From Betaproteobacteria bacterium (GTDB taxonomy: Bacteria; Pseudomonadota; Gammaproteobacteria; Burkholderiales; Thiobacillaceae): a stretch of 38,111 nt of DNA. Positions 20,786 to 28,967 of the stretch are shown here, one piece after another; the first letter of the stretch is position 1; each line of letters opens with the position of its first letter. The position numbers were made by a program, and so were the translations under genes. The DNA lies in assembly GCA_020061585.1 (NCBI GenBank), contig JAGUXX010000255.1:1-38111 (forward strand), written 5' to 3'. The notes under the pieces were generated by a model. That model did no database searches. It was not told the origin of the DNA and saw only the letters and a list, made by a program, of their open reading frames with translations.

Positions 20786-21286
20786 ATGAGACGCGACGCG
20801 CTGAAATCCCTGCTCGGCCTGACCGCCGCCGTGTGCCTGGTCGGCTTGACCGGTTGCGGCTTCCAGTTGCGCGGCCAGGAGGCGCTGCCGTTCGACAATG
20901 CCTGGGTCGTCGCCTCCGATACATCCAACGTCGCCAACGCCTTGCGCCGCTCGCTGTCCAGCCAACTGAAGCTGGCGCCGAATCCGACCAGCGCGCGGAT
21001 TCGTATCACGCTGGACAGGGAAGCCTATGGCAAACGCATCCTGGCGCTGTCGGGCGGCGGCAAGGTCCGCGAATTTCGCCTTGATTACCGGGTTTTCTTC
21101 AGCGTCGCCGACTCCGTCGGAAAATTACTGGTCGAACCCACGGAAATCAGCCTGAGCAGCGACTTCTCGTTTACCGATGCGCAGGTGCTGGCCAAGGAGG
21201 CGGAGGAAGCCTCTTTGAAACGCGCCATGGAGCAAGACGCGTTGCGCCAGATTCTGCGCCGTCTGGCTTACCTCAGAACTTCATGA
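20786..21286 (+). CDS. lptE: LPS-assembly lipoprotein LptE
   Basis: LptE is the outer-membrane lipoprotein that plugs LptD and helps insert lipopolysaccharide at the cell surface. The 166-residue protein has a lipoprotein signal (MRRDALKSLLGLTAAVCLVG) with lipobox LTGC, Cys24 being the lipidation site, followed by the family-typical GFQLRGQEALPF. Later segments RFRLD-like (KVREFRLDYRVFFSV) and SDFSFTDAQVLAKEAEE fit the LptE/RlpB fold. It lies 9 bases after leuS and its TGA overlaps the holA ATG (ATGA), the usual leuS-lptE-holA order. Confidence 0.93.
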   Translation: MRRDALKSLLGLTAAVCLVGLTGCGFQLRGQEALPFDNAWVVASDTSNVANALRRSLSSQLKLAPNPTSARIRITLDREAYGKRILALSGGGKVREFRLDYRVFFSVADSVGKLLVEPTEISLSSDFSFTDAQVLAKEAEEASLKRAMEQDALRQILRRLAYLRTS

Positions 21287-22320
21287 AGCTGCGCGCCGAA
21301 CAACTCGAAGCAACGCTGAAACGACCGCTGTCGGCAATCTGGCTGGTCAGCGGCGACGAACCGCTGCTGACCGACGAGGCGGCGGCGCTGATCCGCGCCG
21401 CCGCCCGCGCGCAGGGTTTTGGCGAACGCCAATCCTGGCAGGCGGAAACCCATTTCAACTGGCGCGAATGGCTGTCCGGCTTCGATTCGCTGTCGCTGTT
21501 CGCCAGCCGGCGTCTGATCGAATTGCGTCTGCCCACCGGCAAACCCGGCATCGAGGGCGGCAAGACGCTGGAAGCCTGGGCGGCCAACCCGCCAGCCGAG
21601 ACCGTGCTGCTGATCAGCGCGCCGCGCCTCGACAAGGCCACGCTGTCGACCAAATGGGCGACCGCCATCGAACGCGCCGGCGTGCTGCTGCAAACCGCGC
21701 CACCGCCGATCGAGCGCTTGCCGGACTGGATCAGCGAACGCCTGGCGCGCCACCAACTCAGCGCCGACCGGGAAGCCCTGGCCTGGCTGGCGGCGCGAGT
21801 GGAAGGCAACCTGCTCGCCGCGCATCAGGAGATCGAAAAGCTGTCGCTGCTGGTGCCGCCCGGCCCGATCACCCTGACCACCTTGCAGGCGGCGGTGACC
21901 GATGTCGCGCGCTATGATGTCGGCGATCTGTCGGATGCCTTTCTCAAGGCCGATGCCGCGCATTTCTGCCGGGTGCTGGATGGCCTGCGCAACGAAGGCG
22001 AAGCCCTGGTGCTGGTGCTGACCGTGCTGGGCAACGAGATACGCACGTTGTACCGGATTCATGCCGGACTCACCCAGGGCCAGCGTTTGCCGGCGCTGAT
22101 GCAGGCGGCGCGGGTCTGGGACAACAAGCAGAGCCTGGTCGAGCGGGCGCTGCAACGCGCCGGGCCGAACAAACTGGCCTGGGCCATGCGCGGACTGGCG
22201 CGTCTGGACCGGGCCGCCAAGGGTCTGTCGCGCGAGGATGCCTGGGATGAACTGAAACAGCTCGGACTGGTGCTGATGAACCGTGCATCGGTGCAATCCA
22301 CCGCCGCGATTTTTTTGTAG
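21283..22320 (+). CDS. holA: DNA polymerase III delta subunit
   Basis: Delta opens the beta sliding clamp in the clamp-loader complex. The 345-residue protein has the family start [34 protein letters not shown], the middle segment ESLSLF-like [39 protein letters not shown], and the helical C-terminus with [22 protein letters not shown] and [13 protein letters not shown]. It overlaps lptE by four bases (ATGA). The following proA starts 19 bases after the stop and has its own ribosome binding site. Confidence 0.93.
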   Translation: MKLRAEQLEATLKRPLSAIWLVSGDEPLLTDEAAALIRAAARAQGFGERQSWQAETHFNWREWLSGFDSLSLFASRRLIELRLPTGKPGIEGGKTLEAWAANPPAETVLLISAPRLDKATLSTKWATAIERAGVLLQTAPPPIERLPDWISERLARHQLSADREALAWLAARVEGNLLAAHQEIEKLSLLVPPGPITLTTLQAAVTDVARYDVGDLSDAFLKADAAHFCRVLDGLRNEGEALVLVLTVLGNEIRTLYRIHAGLTQGQRLPALMQAARVWDNKQSLVERALQRAGPNKLAWAMRGLARLDRAAKGLSREDAWDELKQLGLVLMNRASVQSTAAIFL

Positions 22321-22339
22321 ATATTTCGTAGGAAGCAAT

Positions 22340-23611
22340 ATGGACATCAAGACATATATGCAAAGCATCGGCCAACAGGCGCGCGTCGCCGCCGCCGCCA
22401 TGGCGCGCGCCTCGACCAAGGCCAAGAACGACACCCTGAGCGAACTCGCGCGCCTGCTGCTGGCCGCCGGCGCGCCGTTGCAAGATGCCAATGCGCGCGA
22501 TGTCGCCGCCGCCGAAGCCGCCGGGCTGGCCGCGCCCATGGTTGACCGCCTGCGGCTGACCGACAAGATCATCGCCACCATGGCCGAAGGCTGCGAACAA
22601 CTCGCCGCGATGCCCGACCCGGTCGGCGAAATGACCGGCATCAAACGCCTGCCGTCCGGCCTCAGCGTCGGCCAGATGCGCGTGCCGCTAGGCGTGTTCG
22701 GGATGATTTTCGAGAGCCGTCCCAACGTCACCATCGAAGCCGCCTCGCTGGCCATCAAGAGCGGCAACGCCTGCATCCTGCGCGGCGGTTCGGAAGCCAT
22801 CCAGTCGAATCTGGCGTTGTGGAAGCTGGTCGGTCAGGCGCTGGAATCCGCCGGCCTGCCGGCCACCGCCGTGCAGATGCTGGAAACCACCGACCGCGCC
22901 GCCGTCGGCGAACTGATCACCATGCCGACCTATGTCGACGTGATCATCCCGCGCGGCGGCAAAGGCCTGATCGAACGCATCAGCAACGAAGCCAAGGTGC
23001 CGGTGATCAAGCATCTGGACGGCAACTGCCATACCTACGTCGACGCCGAGTTCGACCTGGAACAGGCGCTGATCGTCACCGACAACGCCAAGACCCAGAA
23101 ATACAGCCCGTGCAACGCCACCGAATCGCTGCTGGTGCATGAACGCGCCGCCGCCAGCTTCCTGCCGCGCATCGGCGCCATCTTCGCCGCCAAGGGCGTG
23201 GAAATGCGCTGCGACGCCGCCGCCAAGGCCATGCTCGACGGCGTGCCCGGCGCGCAGGTAACGGATGCCAGCGAAGACGACTGGTACACCGAATATCTGG
23301 CGCCGATCATCAGCGTCAAAGTGGTCGGCGACCTCGATCAGGCCATCGCCCACATCAATCACTACAGCTCGCACCACACCGACGCCATCCTCACCACCAA
23401 CCACCCGAACGCCATGCGCTTCCTGCGCGAAGTCGATTCCAGCTCGGTGATGGTCAACGCCTCCACCCGCTTCGCCGACGGTTTCGAATACGGTCTGGGC
23501 GCGGAAATCGGCATCTCCACCGACAAGATCCACGCCCGCGGCCCGGTCGGTCTGGAAGGCTTGACCAGCCAGAAATGGGTGGTGCTGGGTGATGGGCATG
23601 TGCGGGGGTAA
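22340..23611 (+). CDS. proA: Gamma-glutamyl phosphate reductase
   Basis: Second enzyme of proline synthesis; reduces gamma-glutamyl phosphate to glutamate semialdehyde with NADPH. The 423-residue protein is of the aldehyde-dehydrogenase fold, with [50 protein letters not shown] and the catalytic Cys258 in [14 protein letters not shown]. The ATG at 22340-22342 is preceded by AGGAAG; the upstream in-frame extension overlaps holA and is rejected. No proB is present here. After the stop the usual downstream neighbour nadD is displaced by about 1.2 kb of accessory genes. Confidence 0.96.
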   Translation: MDIKTYMQSIGQQARVAAAAMARASTKAKNDTLSELARLLLAAGAPLQDANARDVAAAEAAGLAAPMVDRLRLTDKIIATMAEGCEQLAAMPDPVGEMTGIKRLPSGLSVGQMRVPLGVFGMIFESRPNVTIEAASLAIKSGNACILRGGSEAIQSNLALWKLVGQALESAGLPATAVQMLETTDRAAVGELITMPTYVDVIIPRGGKGLIERISNEAKVPVIKHLDGNCHTYVDAEFDLEQALIVTDNAKTQKYSPCNATESLLVHERAAASFLPRIGAIFAAKGVEMRCDAAAKAMLDGVPGAQVTDASEDDWYTEYLAPIISVKVVGDLDQAIAHINHYSSHHTDAILTTNHPNAMRFLREVDSSSVMVNASTRFADGFEYGLGAEIGISTDKIHARGPVGLEGLTSQKWVVLGDGHVRG

Positions 23612-23632
23612 CAAGTGATGCGTTTCTAGTTC

Positions 23633-24247
23633 ATGACTGAGCACCCCGTATCTGTCAGAGACTTTGCCGAGACGCACGGTCTGCGGAGGCAGACCGTTTT
23701 TAAGGTGCTCAAGCGTCTTGGGATTGACACGTCAAAGTCTCGTGGTGACATACAAAATCGCGGTCAGGTCATTGCATACATCACGAATGAAGAAGGGCAA
23801 AGGGTGCTTGAAGCACTGTCATCAAGCAGAAGCTCCAAGAACCAACAGGAAGGCGAAGAGTCAGATTTCCCTGAAGCCTCCCTATACGATATTGGTGTTT
23901 TTTATTTGTTGTGTTTGGAGCCAGAACACGACCCTCTGCGGTTCAAAGTTGGATTTGCCAGCAATATCAATGAGCGCTTACGCCAACATCGCTGTTCTGC
24001 TCCTTACACACAAATCGTTAAGACATGGCCTTGTCGAAGACTTTGGGAGAAAACGGCAATTGAGTGCGTCACTCAAGGATGTGAGCGGTTACACACAGAG
24101 GTTTTCCGTGCAAAGTCTATTGAATTTGTTGAGAGAAAATGCACAGAGTTCTTTGCCTTAATGCCTCAACCTATTGGTGAATCACCCACCTTAGGCCCTA
24201 TCAACCCGGAGGATGCCCACCATGAACTACCCCGCCCTGATTGCTGA
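23633..24247 (+). CDS. Putative HTH plus GIY-YIG-like (T5orf172/MUG113-type) protein
   Basis: The 204-residue protein is not a standard member of this operon. Residues 7-60 look like a helix-turn-helix region (SVRDFAETHGLRRQTVFKVL, then GQVIAYITNEEGQRVLEAL). Residues 86-170 resemble the GIY-YIG-like fold: DIGVFYLLCLE, FKVGFASNINERLRQHR with Arg115, and HTEVFRA with a Glu (156) in the position of the metal-binding residue. Base composition is visibly AT-richer and codon use less biased than in flanking genes, pointing to transfer. No good ribosome binding site precedes the ATG. It overlaps the following antitoxin gene by 26 bases. Nuclease activity is only suggested by the fold; a regulator is possible. 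Confidence 0.6.
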   Translation: MTEHPVSVRDFAETHGLRRQTVFKVLKRLGIDTSKSRGDIQNRGQVIAYITNEEGQRVLEALSSSRSSKNQQEGEESDFPEASLYDIGVFYLLCLEPEHDPLRFKVGFASNINERLRQHRCSAPYTQIVKTWPCRRLWEKTAIECVTQGCERLHTEVFRAKSIEFVERKCTEFFALMPQPIGESPTLGPINPEDAHHELPRPDC

Positions 24248-24479
24248 ACATGCCCAGCATCTGAAGCCCGCCGAGCAGAAGGAGGTGATGGATTTCATCT
24301 TGTTCCTGGAGCAACGCGCAAGCCAGCCCAGGACAGATATCGACGACGAAGAACGAAAGCGGCGTTTGGGTGAGGCATTACACCAACTACAGCTCGCGAA
24401 TCCCTTCAAAGACATTACCGATCCAGTTGCCTGGCAGCGCGAAATCCGCAAGGATCGTCCCTTGCCTGGTCGAGATTGA
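24222..24479 (+). CDS. VapB-like antitoxin (DUF2281-type)
   Basis: The 85-residue protein fits short antitoxins that pair with PIN toxins: an N-terminal helix block HLKPAEQKEVMDFILFLEQ, a charged linker and a C-terminal tail with DPVAWQREIRKDRPLPGRD, which resembles the toxin-wrapping tail of this antitoxin group. An ATG at 24213 abuts the GGAGG ribosome binding site (24208-24212) and is too close, so the ATG at 24222, nine bases away, is chosen. Its TGA overlaps the toxin ATG by one base (TGATG), as expected of a toxin-antitoxin pair. Family placement is by pattern. Confidence 0.8.
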   Translation: MNYPALIAEHAQHLKPAEQKEVMDFILFLEQRASQPRTDIDDEERKRRLGEALHQLQLANPFKDITDPVAWQREIRKDRPLPGRD

Positions 24480-24853
24480 TGCTGGCCGACAGCAACCTCC
24501 TGATCTACGCAGCCAAGCCCGAATATGCGGGGCTGGAAGCATGGATGGCAGAGCATGTCGATAGCGTATCGGCAGTCAGTCTTGTGGAGGTGCTCGGCTA
24601 TCACCGCATGACGCCGGAAGTTCTGCAATTACTGACACGCCTGTTTGCGCCGTTGCGTGTCAAGTATCCAACCGGCCTTACATTCGACATGGCAATAAAC
24701 CTACGCCAACAACGCAAAATGTCAGTCGGCGACGCCCTGATCGCCGCAACCTGCCTGGAACACAACGAACCACTCGCCACCGCCAATGTGGATGACTTCA
24801 AGTGGATCGCCGGGCTTGACGTCGTGAACCCGCTGGCAAACCTCGGCGCATGA
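24479..24853 (+). CDS. PIN-domain toxin, VapC-like
   Basis: PIN-domain ribonuclease, probable toxin partner of the preceding antitoxin. The 124-residue protein has the acidic residues expected of the fold: Asp4 in LADSNLLIYAA, Glu37 in SLVEVLGYHRM, Asp85 in MSVGDALIAATCL and Asp105/106 in TANVDDFKWI. The ATG at 24479-24481 is preferred over an in-frame TTG just upstream. Its TGA overlaps the nadD ATG (ATGA), so a toxin-antitoxin pair has been spliced into a housekeeping operon with translational coupling on both sides. RNA target unknown. Confidence 0.87.
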   Translation: MLADSNLLIYAAKPEYAGLEAWMAEHVDSVSAVSLVEVLGYHRMTPEVLQLLTRLFAPLRVKYPTGLTFDMAINLRQQRKMSVGDALIAATCLEHNEPLATANVDDFKWIAGLDVVNPLANLGA

Positions 24854-25512
24854 CTTTCGCCAATCAACCCATCGGCCTGCTCGGCGGCACGTTCGACCCG
24901 ATCCACTTCGGCCATTTGCGTCTGGCGGAGGAACTGGCCGAGGTGCTCGATATAGCGCAGGTGCGCGTCATTCCAGCCGGTCAACCGCCGCATCGTGGTC
25001 AACCGCGCGCCACCGCGCCGCAGCGACTGGAAATGGCGCGGCGGGCGGTGGCGGGCAATCCGCGGTTTCTGCTCGATGCCCGTGAAATCGACAAAAAGGC
25101 ACCGTGCTACAGCGTCGAGACACTCGCCGCGTTGCGCGCGGAATTGCCGAAAAACACGCCTCTGGTATTGTTCATGGGCGGCGATGCTTTTCTCGGCCTG
25201 ACCACTTGGCACGAATGGCGCCGAATATTCGATCTGGCGCACATTGCCGTGGCGCATCGACCGGGCTATTCGTTGGCAAGTTGGGAAGATGCCCTGCCCG
25301 ATCCTTTGCGCACGCTGCTGTCCACCCGACATTGCGAACACGCCGCTGAACTCGCGGAAAAACCGGCTGGACGGGTTTTTCCGCACACCATCACGCAACT
25401 CGACATTTCCGCCAGCCAGATTCGCGATCGCGCCCTGCGCGGCAAGAGTCTGCGCTATTTGTTACCCGACCCCGTCATTGATTACATCAACGAGAACCGA
25501 CTCTATGTCTGA
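24850..25512 (+). CDS. nadD: Nicotinate-nucleotide adenylyltransferase
   Basis: Adenylates nicotinate mononucleotide in NAD synthesis. The 220-residue protein has the nucleotidyltransferase motif GLLGGTFDPIHFGHLRLA, then RVIPAGQPPHRGQPRA, VLFMGGDAFLGLTTWHEW and the C-terminal ISASQIRDR signature. The ATG at 24850 overlaps the upstream PIN-toxin stop by four bases. Its stop overlaps the rsfS start by eight bases. The proA-nadD-rsfS order, minus the insert, is common in Betaproteobacteria. Confidence 0.96.
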   Translation: MTFANQPIGLLGGTFDPIHFGHLRLAEELAEVLDIAQVRVIPAGQPPHRGQPRATAPQRLEMARRAVAGNPRFLLDAREIDKKAPCYSVETLAALRAELPKNTPLVLFMGGDAFLGLTTWHEWRRIFDLAHIAVAHRPGYSLASWEDALPDPLRTLLSTRHCEHAAELAEKPAGRVFPHTITQLDISASQIRDRALRGKSLRYLLPDPVIDYINENRLYV

Positions 25513-25861
25513 ACACCAAACTACCGAACAACTGGTCAAAATCGCCATCGCCGCGCTGGAAGACATCAAGGGCAAGGAGATCACCGTGCTGGATGTCGGA
25601 CATCTGACCTCGATGTTCGACAAGATGATCGTCGCCAGCGGCGATTCCACCCGGCAGGTCAAATCGCTGGCCGACAATGTGCAGAAAAAACTCAAGGAAG
25701 CCGGCGCCGAGATCATCGGCATCGAAGGCGAGCAGGTCGGCGAATGGGTACTGGTCGATGCCGGCGGGCTGGTGGTGCATGTCATGCACCCCACCGTGCG
25801 TCTGCATTACAACCTGGAAGAGCTTTGGGGCGCGGCGCGCAAGGCGCGCGCAAGCCACTAA
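25505..25861 (+). CDS. rsfS: Ribosomal silencing factor RsfS
   Basis: RsfS binds ribosomal protein L14 and blocks subunit joining in poor nutrient conditions. The 118-residue protein has the family features KIAIAALEDIKGKEITVLDV, FDKMIVASGDSTRQVKSLADNV, GIEGEQVGEWVLVDAGGLVVHVM and PTVRLHYNLEELWG. The ATG at 25505-25507 lies inside the end of nadD. The rlmH gene that normally follows is missing; the next 187 bases show no open reading frame like RlmH. Confidence 0.95.
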   Translation: MSEHQTTEQLVKIAIAALEDIKGKEITVLDVGHLTSMFDKMIVASGDSTRQVKSLADNVQKKLKEAGAEIIGIEGEQVGEWVLVDAGGLVVHVMHPTVRLHYNLEELWGAARKARASH

Positions 25862-25954
25862 GCAGCGTTGCCGAATTCGCCGCTTGCCGGGTCGCGACAG
25901 CATTGCGGCGTGTGCTGGCGCCGCCCGACTCGGCCAGCAAAGTCGGATCGAAAG

Positions 25955-25974
25955 GCGTACATTTCCTCGTACGC
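25955..25974. promoter_or_regulatory. Short inverted repeat upstream of the GntR-family gene
   Basis: GCGTAC (25955-25960) and GTACGC (25969-25974) form a perfect 6-base inverted repeat with an 8-base loop, in the 187-base gap between rsfS and the regulator gene. It could be a terminator-like hairpin for rsfS (only a short A-rich stretch follows, no T run) or an operator of the GntR regulator. The rest of the gap has no recognised gene. Confidence 0.3.
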
Positions 25975-26048
25975 TACAAAATGAATCAGGCGGGCGGTAA
26001 GCCGCTGTCAAGGAAATACCCAGAACGAAAACCGTCGAGGAGAACACG

Positions 26049-26741
26049 GTGCCGGAGAACAAACTGAGCGCGAAGGAGGTTTACACCGGTTTGCGCGAGC
26101 GTATCCTGAATTTCGAGCTCTATCCCGGCAGCCGGGTCACCGAAACCGAATTGGCCGAATATTTCGGCGTCAGCCGTACGCCGATCCGCAGTGCGCTGCA
26201 ACGCCTGGAAGCGGAAGGTTATCTGACGGTGATGCCGAAACAGGGTTGTTTCATACGCAACCTGGAAATCGAAGATCTCAGGAAGTATTACCAGGTTCGG
26301 ATGAGCCTGGAGCATCTATCCTTGCAACTGGCTTGCACCTATATGAGCGATGCCGCCTTGAACGAACTGGCGGTGGCCTGGGATCCGGCCAACCAGGCGG
26401 AGCGCAGCGACGATCCGGAAGAAATGGAAGCACGCGATGAATCGTTTCATCTCGCCTTGGCGGAGGGCGGCGGCAATCTGGTGTTGCATGACTATCTGGC
26501 GGATGTGAACCGACATCTGCGCATCGTCAGGCGTCTCGGCTTCATGATGGCGGAGCGTATCGACCAGACCTATGCCGATCACTTCCTGATTTGCCAAAGT
26601 CTGCTGAAACGCGATTTGCAGGAGGCGCAGAACCTGATGCGCGAGCACATTACGCACAATGAACAATTCGTCAAAACCATCACCTTGACGCAGTTGGGCA
26701 TCCACAGGAAACGCGGCAAACAACTGGAAAAAGCAGCTTGA
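26049..26741 (+). CDS. GntR-family transcriptional regulator, FCD type
   Basis: The 230-residue protein has an N-terminal winged helix (residues 8-70: VYTGLRERILNFELYPGSRV, ELAEYFGVSRTPIRSALQRL, GYLTVMPKQGCFIR) and an all-helical FCD effector domain. Putative metal ligands Asp130, His134, His178 and His200 match the FCD pattern. The start is GTG at 26049-26051, supported by GAGGAG six bases upstream. It precedes, on the same strand, the transport/hydrolase operon at 27007-36000, and is the natural candidate for its regulator, probably a repressor released by a pathway compound. The effector is not deducible from sequence. Confidence 0.92.
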   Translation: MPENKLSAKEVYTGLRERILNFELYPGSRVTETELAEYFGVSRTPIRSALQRLEAEGYLTVMPKQGCFIRNLEIEDLRKYYQVRMSLEHLSLQLACTYMSDAALNELAVAWDPANQAERSDDPEEMEARDESFHLALAEGGGNLVLHDYLADVNRHLRIVRRLGFMMAERIDQTYADHFLICQSLLKRDLQEAQNLMREHITHNEQFVKTITLTQLGIHRKRGKQLEKAA

Positions 26742-26911
26742 CGCAGGGAGTCACGCACCAGAATTGAGCGCTTTCTGGGCGCAACGCACTGTTTCGCTTC
26801 ATCGGCCCGTATGCTGCCCAGGCCTGAGCAAGCCCCGCCTGCCGTTCACACCCCATTGATTTAAATAATGTTTTTTTCATTGCGAGTTGATCTCGACCAA
26901 CTCGCCGGGAC

Positions 26912-26939
26912 TGGCATGATGCATGCTATGTTGTATACA
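26912..26939 (+). promoter_or_regulatory. Candidate promoter and GntR operator before the oligo-urea operon
   Basis: TGGCATGATGCATGCT (26912-26927) has GG and GC spaced by 12 as in sigma-54 promoters, with two mismatches to TGGCACG-N4-TTGCW. Alternatively CTGGCA (26911-26916) and TATACA (26934-26939), 17 bases apart, form a modest sigma-70 promoter. TGTATACA (26932-26939), a perfect 8-base palindrome like GntR/FadR operators, sits where RNA polymerase would bind or start, suggesting repression. The gap from 26742 to 27006 holds nothing else recognisable. Confidence 0.4.
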
Positions 26940-27006
26940 TCGATGTGCGCTTGACGTGATCGTGACCAAAACAACCCGCTCAACTCAACCTTTTCTGGAG
27001 AATTTC

Positions 27007-27798
27007 ATGCGAAACAGGTCCACATCAACCCTCAGGAATCGGCGCCACGCTGGCTGGAGCAGCGTGTCCGGCGTTCTGGCATTGGCCTTGTTCGCCACGG
27101 CCAGCGCCACCAGCCAGGCGGCCGAATGGAGCACCACCAACGTCCAGTTGCTGTATGGCGACGGCTATGAACTGGGCGACAATTCGATGGCCATCATGAC
27201 CTTGGAGCATGCCAACGGCTGGAAATACGGCGACAATTTCTTCTTCCTCGATGTCAGCAATCCGACCGCCAAAGGCACCGGCTACTACGCCGAATTCTCG
27301 CCGCGCCTGAGTCTGGGCAAGATCAGCGGCAAGGACATGAAGTACGGCATCGTCAAGGATGTGCTGCTTTCGGGCACTCAGGAAATGGGCGAGGACTTGC
27401 GCGCCACCTTGCTCGGCATCGGACTGGCGCTGGACCTGCCCAAGTTCGCTTTCGCCGACTTCAACCTGTATTACCGCAAGAGCCACCGCGACTGGCTGGC
27501 GGCGCAGACCGACGGCGGCGCGCAGATCACCATCGACTGGCTGCTGCCGTTCAGCCTGGGCAATCAGAAACTGGCCTTCGAGGGCTTCGCCGACTACGCC
27601 TGGGGAGAGAAAGGCGGCAGCGCGCCGAAAGCCGACAACCTGGTTGCCGGCCCAAGATTGCTGATCGATGCCGGCAACTGGTTCGGCGCGCCGGGCACGC
27701 TACAGGTCGGCGTGGAATACCAGATCTGGCGCAACAAGTTCGGCGTCAAGGGATTCGACGAGGATATTCCGCAAGTGATGATCAAGTGGACGATGTGA
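27007..27798 (+). CDS. Tsx-like outer-membrane channel protein
   Basis: The 263-residue protein has a signal peptide (hydrophobic VSGVLALALFATASATSQAA, probable cleavage before EWSTTN) and a beta-barrel look: alternating aromatic strands such as NVQLLYGDGYEL, NFFFLDVSNPTA, GYYAEFSPRLSLGK, FADFNLYYRKSH, LAFEGFADYAWGE, and a C-terminal strand VMIKWTM. This fits the nucleoside-specific channel (Tsx) family. The ATG at 27007-27009 has GGAG six bases upstream. As the first gene of the operon it likely provides outer-membrane passage for the substrate handled by the ABC transporter; here that may be an oligo-urea rather than a nucleoside. This substrate is inferred from context. Confidence 0.8.
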   Translation: MRNRSTSTLRNRRHAGWSSVSGVLALALFATASATSQAAEWSTTNVQLLYGDGYELGDNSMAIMTLEHANGWKYGDNFFFLDVSNPTAKGTGYYAEFSPRLSLGKISGKDMKYGIVKDVLLSGTQEMGEDLRATLLGIGLALDLPKFAFADFNLYYRKSHRDWLAAQTDGGAQITIDWLLPFSLGNQKLAFEGFADYAWGEKGGSAPKADNLVAGPRLLIDAGNWFGAPGTLQVGVEYQIWRNKFGVKGFDEDIPQVMIKWTM

Positions 27799-27806
27799 GG
27801 CCCGAC

Positions 27807-28964
27807 ATGAAAAACACCAAATTGGACATGCAGCAGGATTACGCAATCGACCAGAGCCGGCGCGGCACACTCAAGGGTCTGGCCGGTCTTGGACTCGGCG
27901 CGTTGGCTGGCGGTCTGGGAATCGGCAACGCCGTGGCAGCGAGCAAAGTGACCATGGGCTTCCTCTACGTCGGTCCGCGCGACGACTACGGCTACAACCA
28001 GGCGCACTTCGAGGGCAAGTCGGCGATCGCCAAACAATCCTGGATCAAGGCGGTGGATCAGGAAAACGTGCCGGAAACCATCGCCGTGCAAAAAGCCATG
28101 GAAAGCATGATCAACCTGGACGGCGCGCAGGTGATCTTCCCGACCTCGTTCGGCTACTTCGACCCGCACATCCTGAAGATCGCGCCCAAGTATCCCGATG
28201 TGATGTTCCTGCATTGCGGCGGTCTGTATGACGCGAACAAGCATCCGAAGAACGTCGGCAGCTACTTCGGCTATATCGACGAGGCGGTGTATATCTCCGG
28301 CATCGTCGCCGGCCACACCAGCAAGACCGGCAAGCTGGGCTATATCGCCGCGATTCCGATCCCGCAGGTACTGCGCAACATCAACAACTTCACCATGGCG
28401 GCGCGCAGCGTCAACCCGAAGATCACCGTGCAGGTGGTGTTCACCGGCGGCTGGTCGAATCCGGTCAAGGAAGCGGAATCCGCCAACAGCCTGATCGACC
28501 AGGGCGTCGATGTGCTGACCTGCCATGTCGACAGTCCGAAGGTGGTCGTGGAAACCGCTGAAAAACGTGGCGTGTTTTCCTGCGGCTATCATGCCGACCA
28601 GTCGAAACTGGCGCCCAAGGGCTTCCTCACCGGCGCGGAATGGAACTGGAGCAAGATCTATCTCGATTACGCGACGATGATCGCCAAGAAGCAGAAGATT
28701 CCCAACCTGATTCGCGGCGGTTTCAAGGAGGGTCTGGTCAAGAGTTCGCCCTACGGCAAGGTGGTCAGCGCCAAGGCCAAGGCGCATGCCGACAAGGTGC
28801 GCGCGCAGTTCATGAAGGGCGATTTCGTGGTCTACCAGGGTCCGATCAAGGACAACACCGGTCGCGAAGTGATTCCGAAAGGCAAGTCCTACGGTCAGAC
28901 CGATTACTGGCTGGAAACCATGGACTGGCTGGTAGAAGGCGTGGTCGGCAAGACAAAAGGCTGA
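27807..28964 (+). CDS. BMP-family ABC transporter substrate-binding protein, Tat-exported
   Basis: The 385-residue periplasmic binding protein belongs to the BMP/PnrA-like group that usually binds purine nucleosides and related heterocycles. It has a twin-arginine leader (SRRGTLKGLAGLGLGALAGG) and lacks a lipobox. Domain features include FLYVGPRDDYGYNQAHFEGK, GAQVIFPTSFGYFDP, FGYIDEAVYISGIVAGHTSK, GKLGYIAAIPIPQV, VFTGGWSNPVKEAESANSL and GVDVLTCHVDSPKV. The ATG at 27807 lies nine bases after the channel gene stop and GAGG precedes it. It is followed by two permease genes. The substrate is unproven; the catabolic genes in the operon suggest biuret or triuret. Confidence 0.92.
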   Translation: MKNTKLDMQQDYAIDQSRRGTLKGLAGLGLGALAGGLGIGNAVAASKVTMGFLYVGPRDDYGYNQAHFEGKSAIAKQSWIKAVDQENVPETIAVQKAMESMINLDGAQVIFPTSFGYFDPHILKIAPKYPDVMFLHCGGLYDANKHPKNVGSYFGYIDEAVYISGIVAGHTSKTGKLGYIAAIPIPQVLRNINNFTMAARSVNPKITVQVVFTGGWSNPVKEAESANSLIDQGVDVLTCHVDSPKVVVETAEKRGVFSCGYHADQSKLAPKGFLTGAEWNWSKIYLDYATMIAKKQKIPNLIRGGFKEGLVKSSPYGKVVSAKAKAHADKVRAQFMKGDFVVYQGPIKDNTGREVIPKGKSYGQTDYWLETMDWLVEGVVGKTKG

Positions 28965-28967
28965 ACC

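Noticed and set aside
23612-24853. Insertion sequence or integron carrying the toxin-antitoxin cassette
   Set aside because: No transposase or integrase gene, terminal inverted repeats or target duplication could be recognised.
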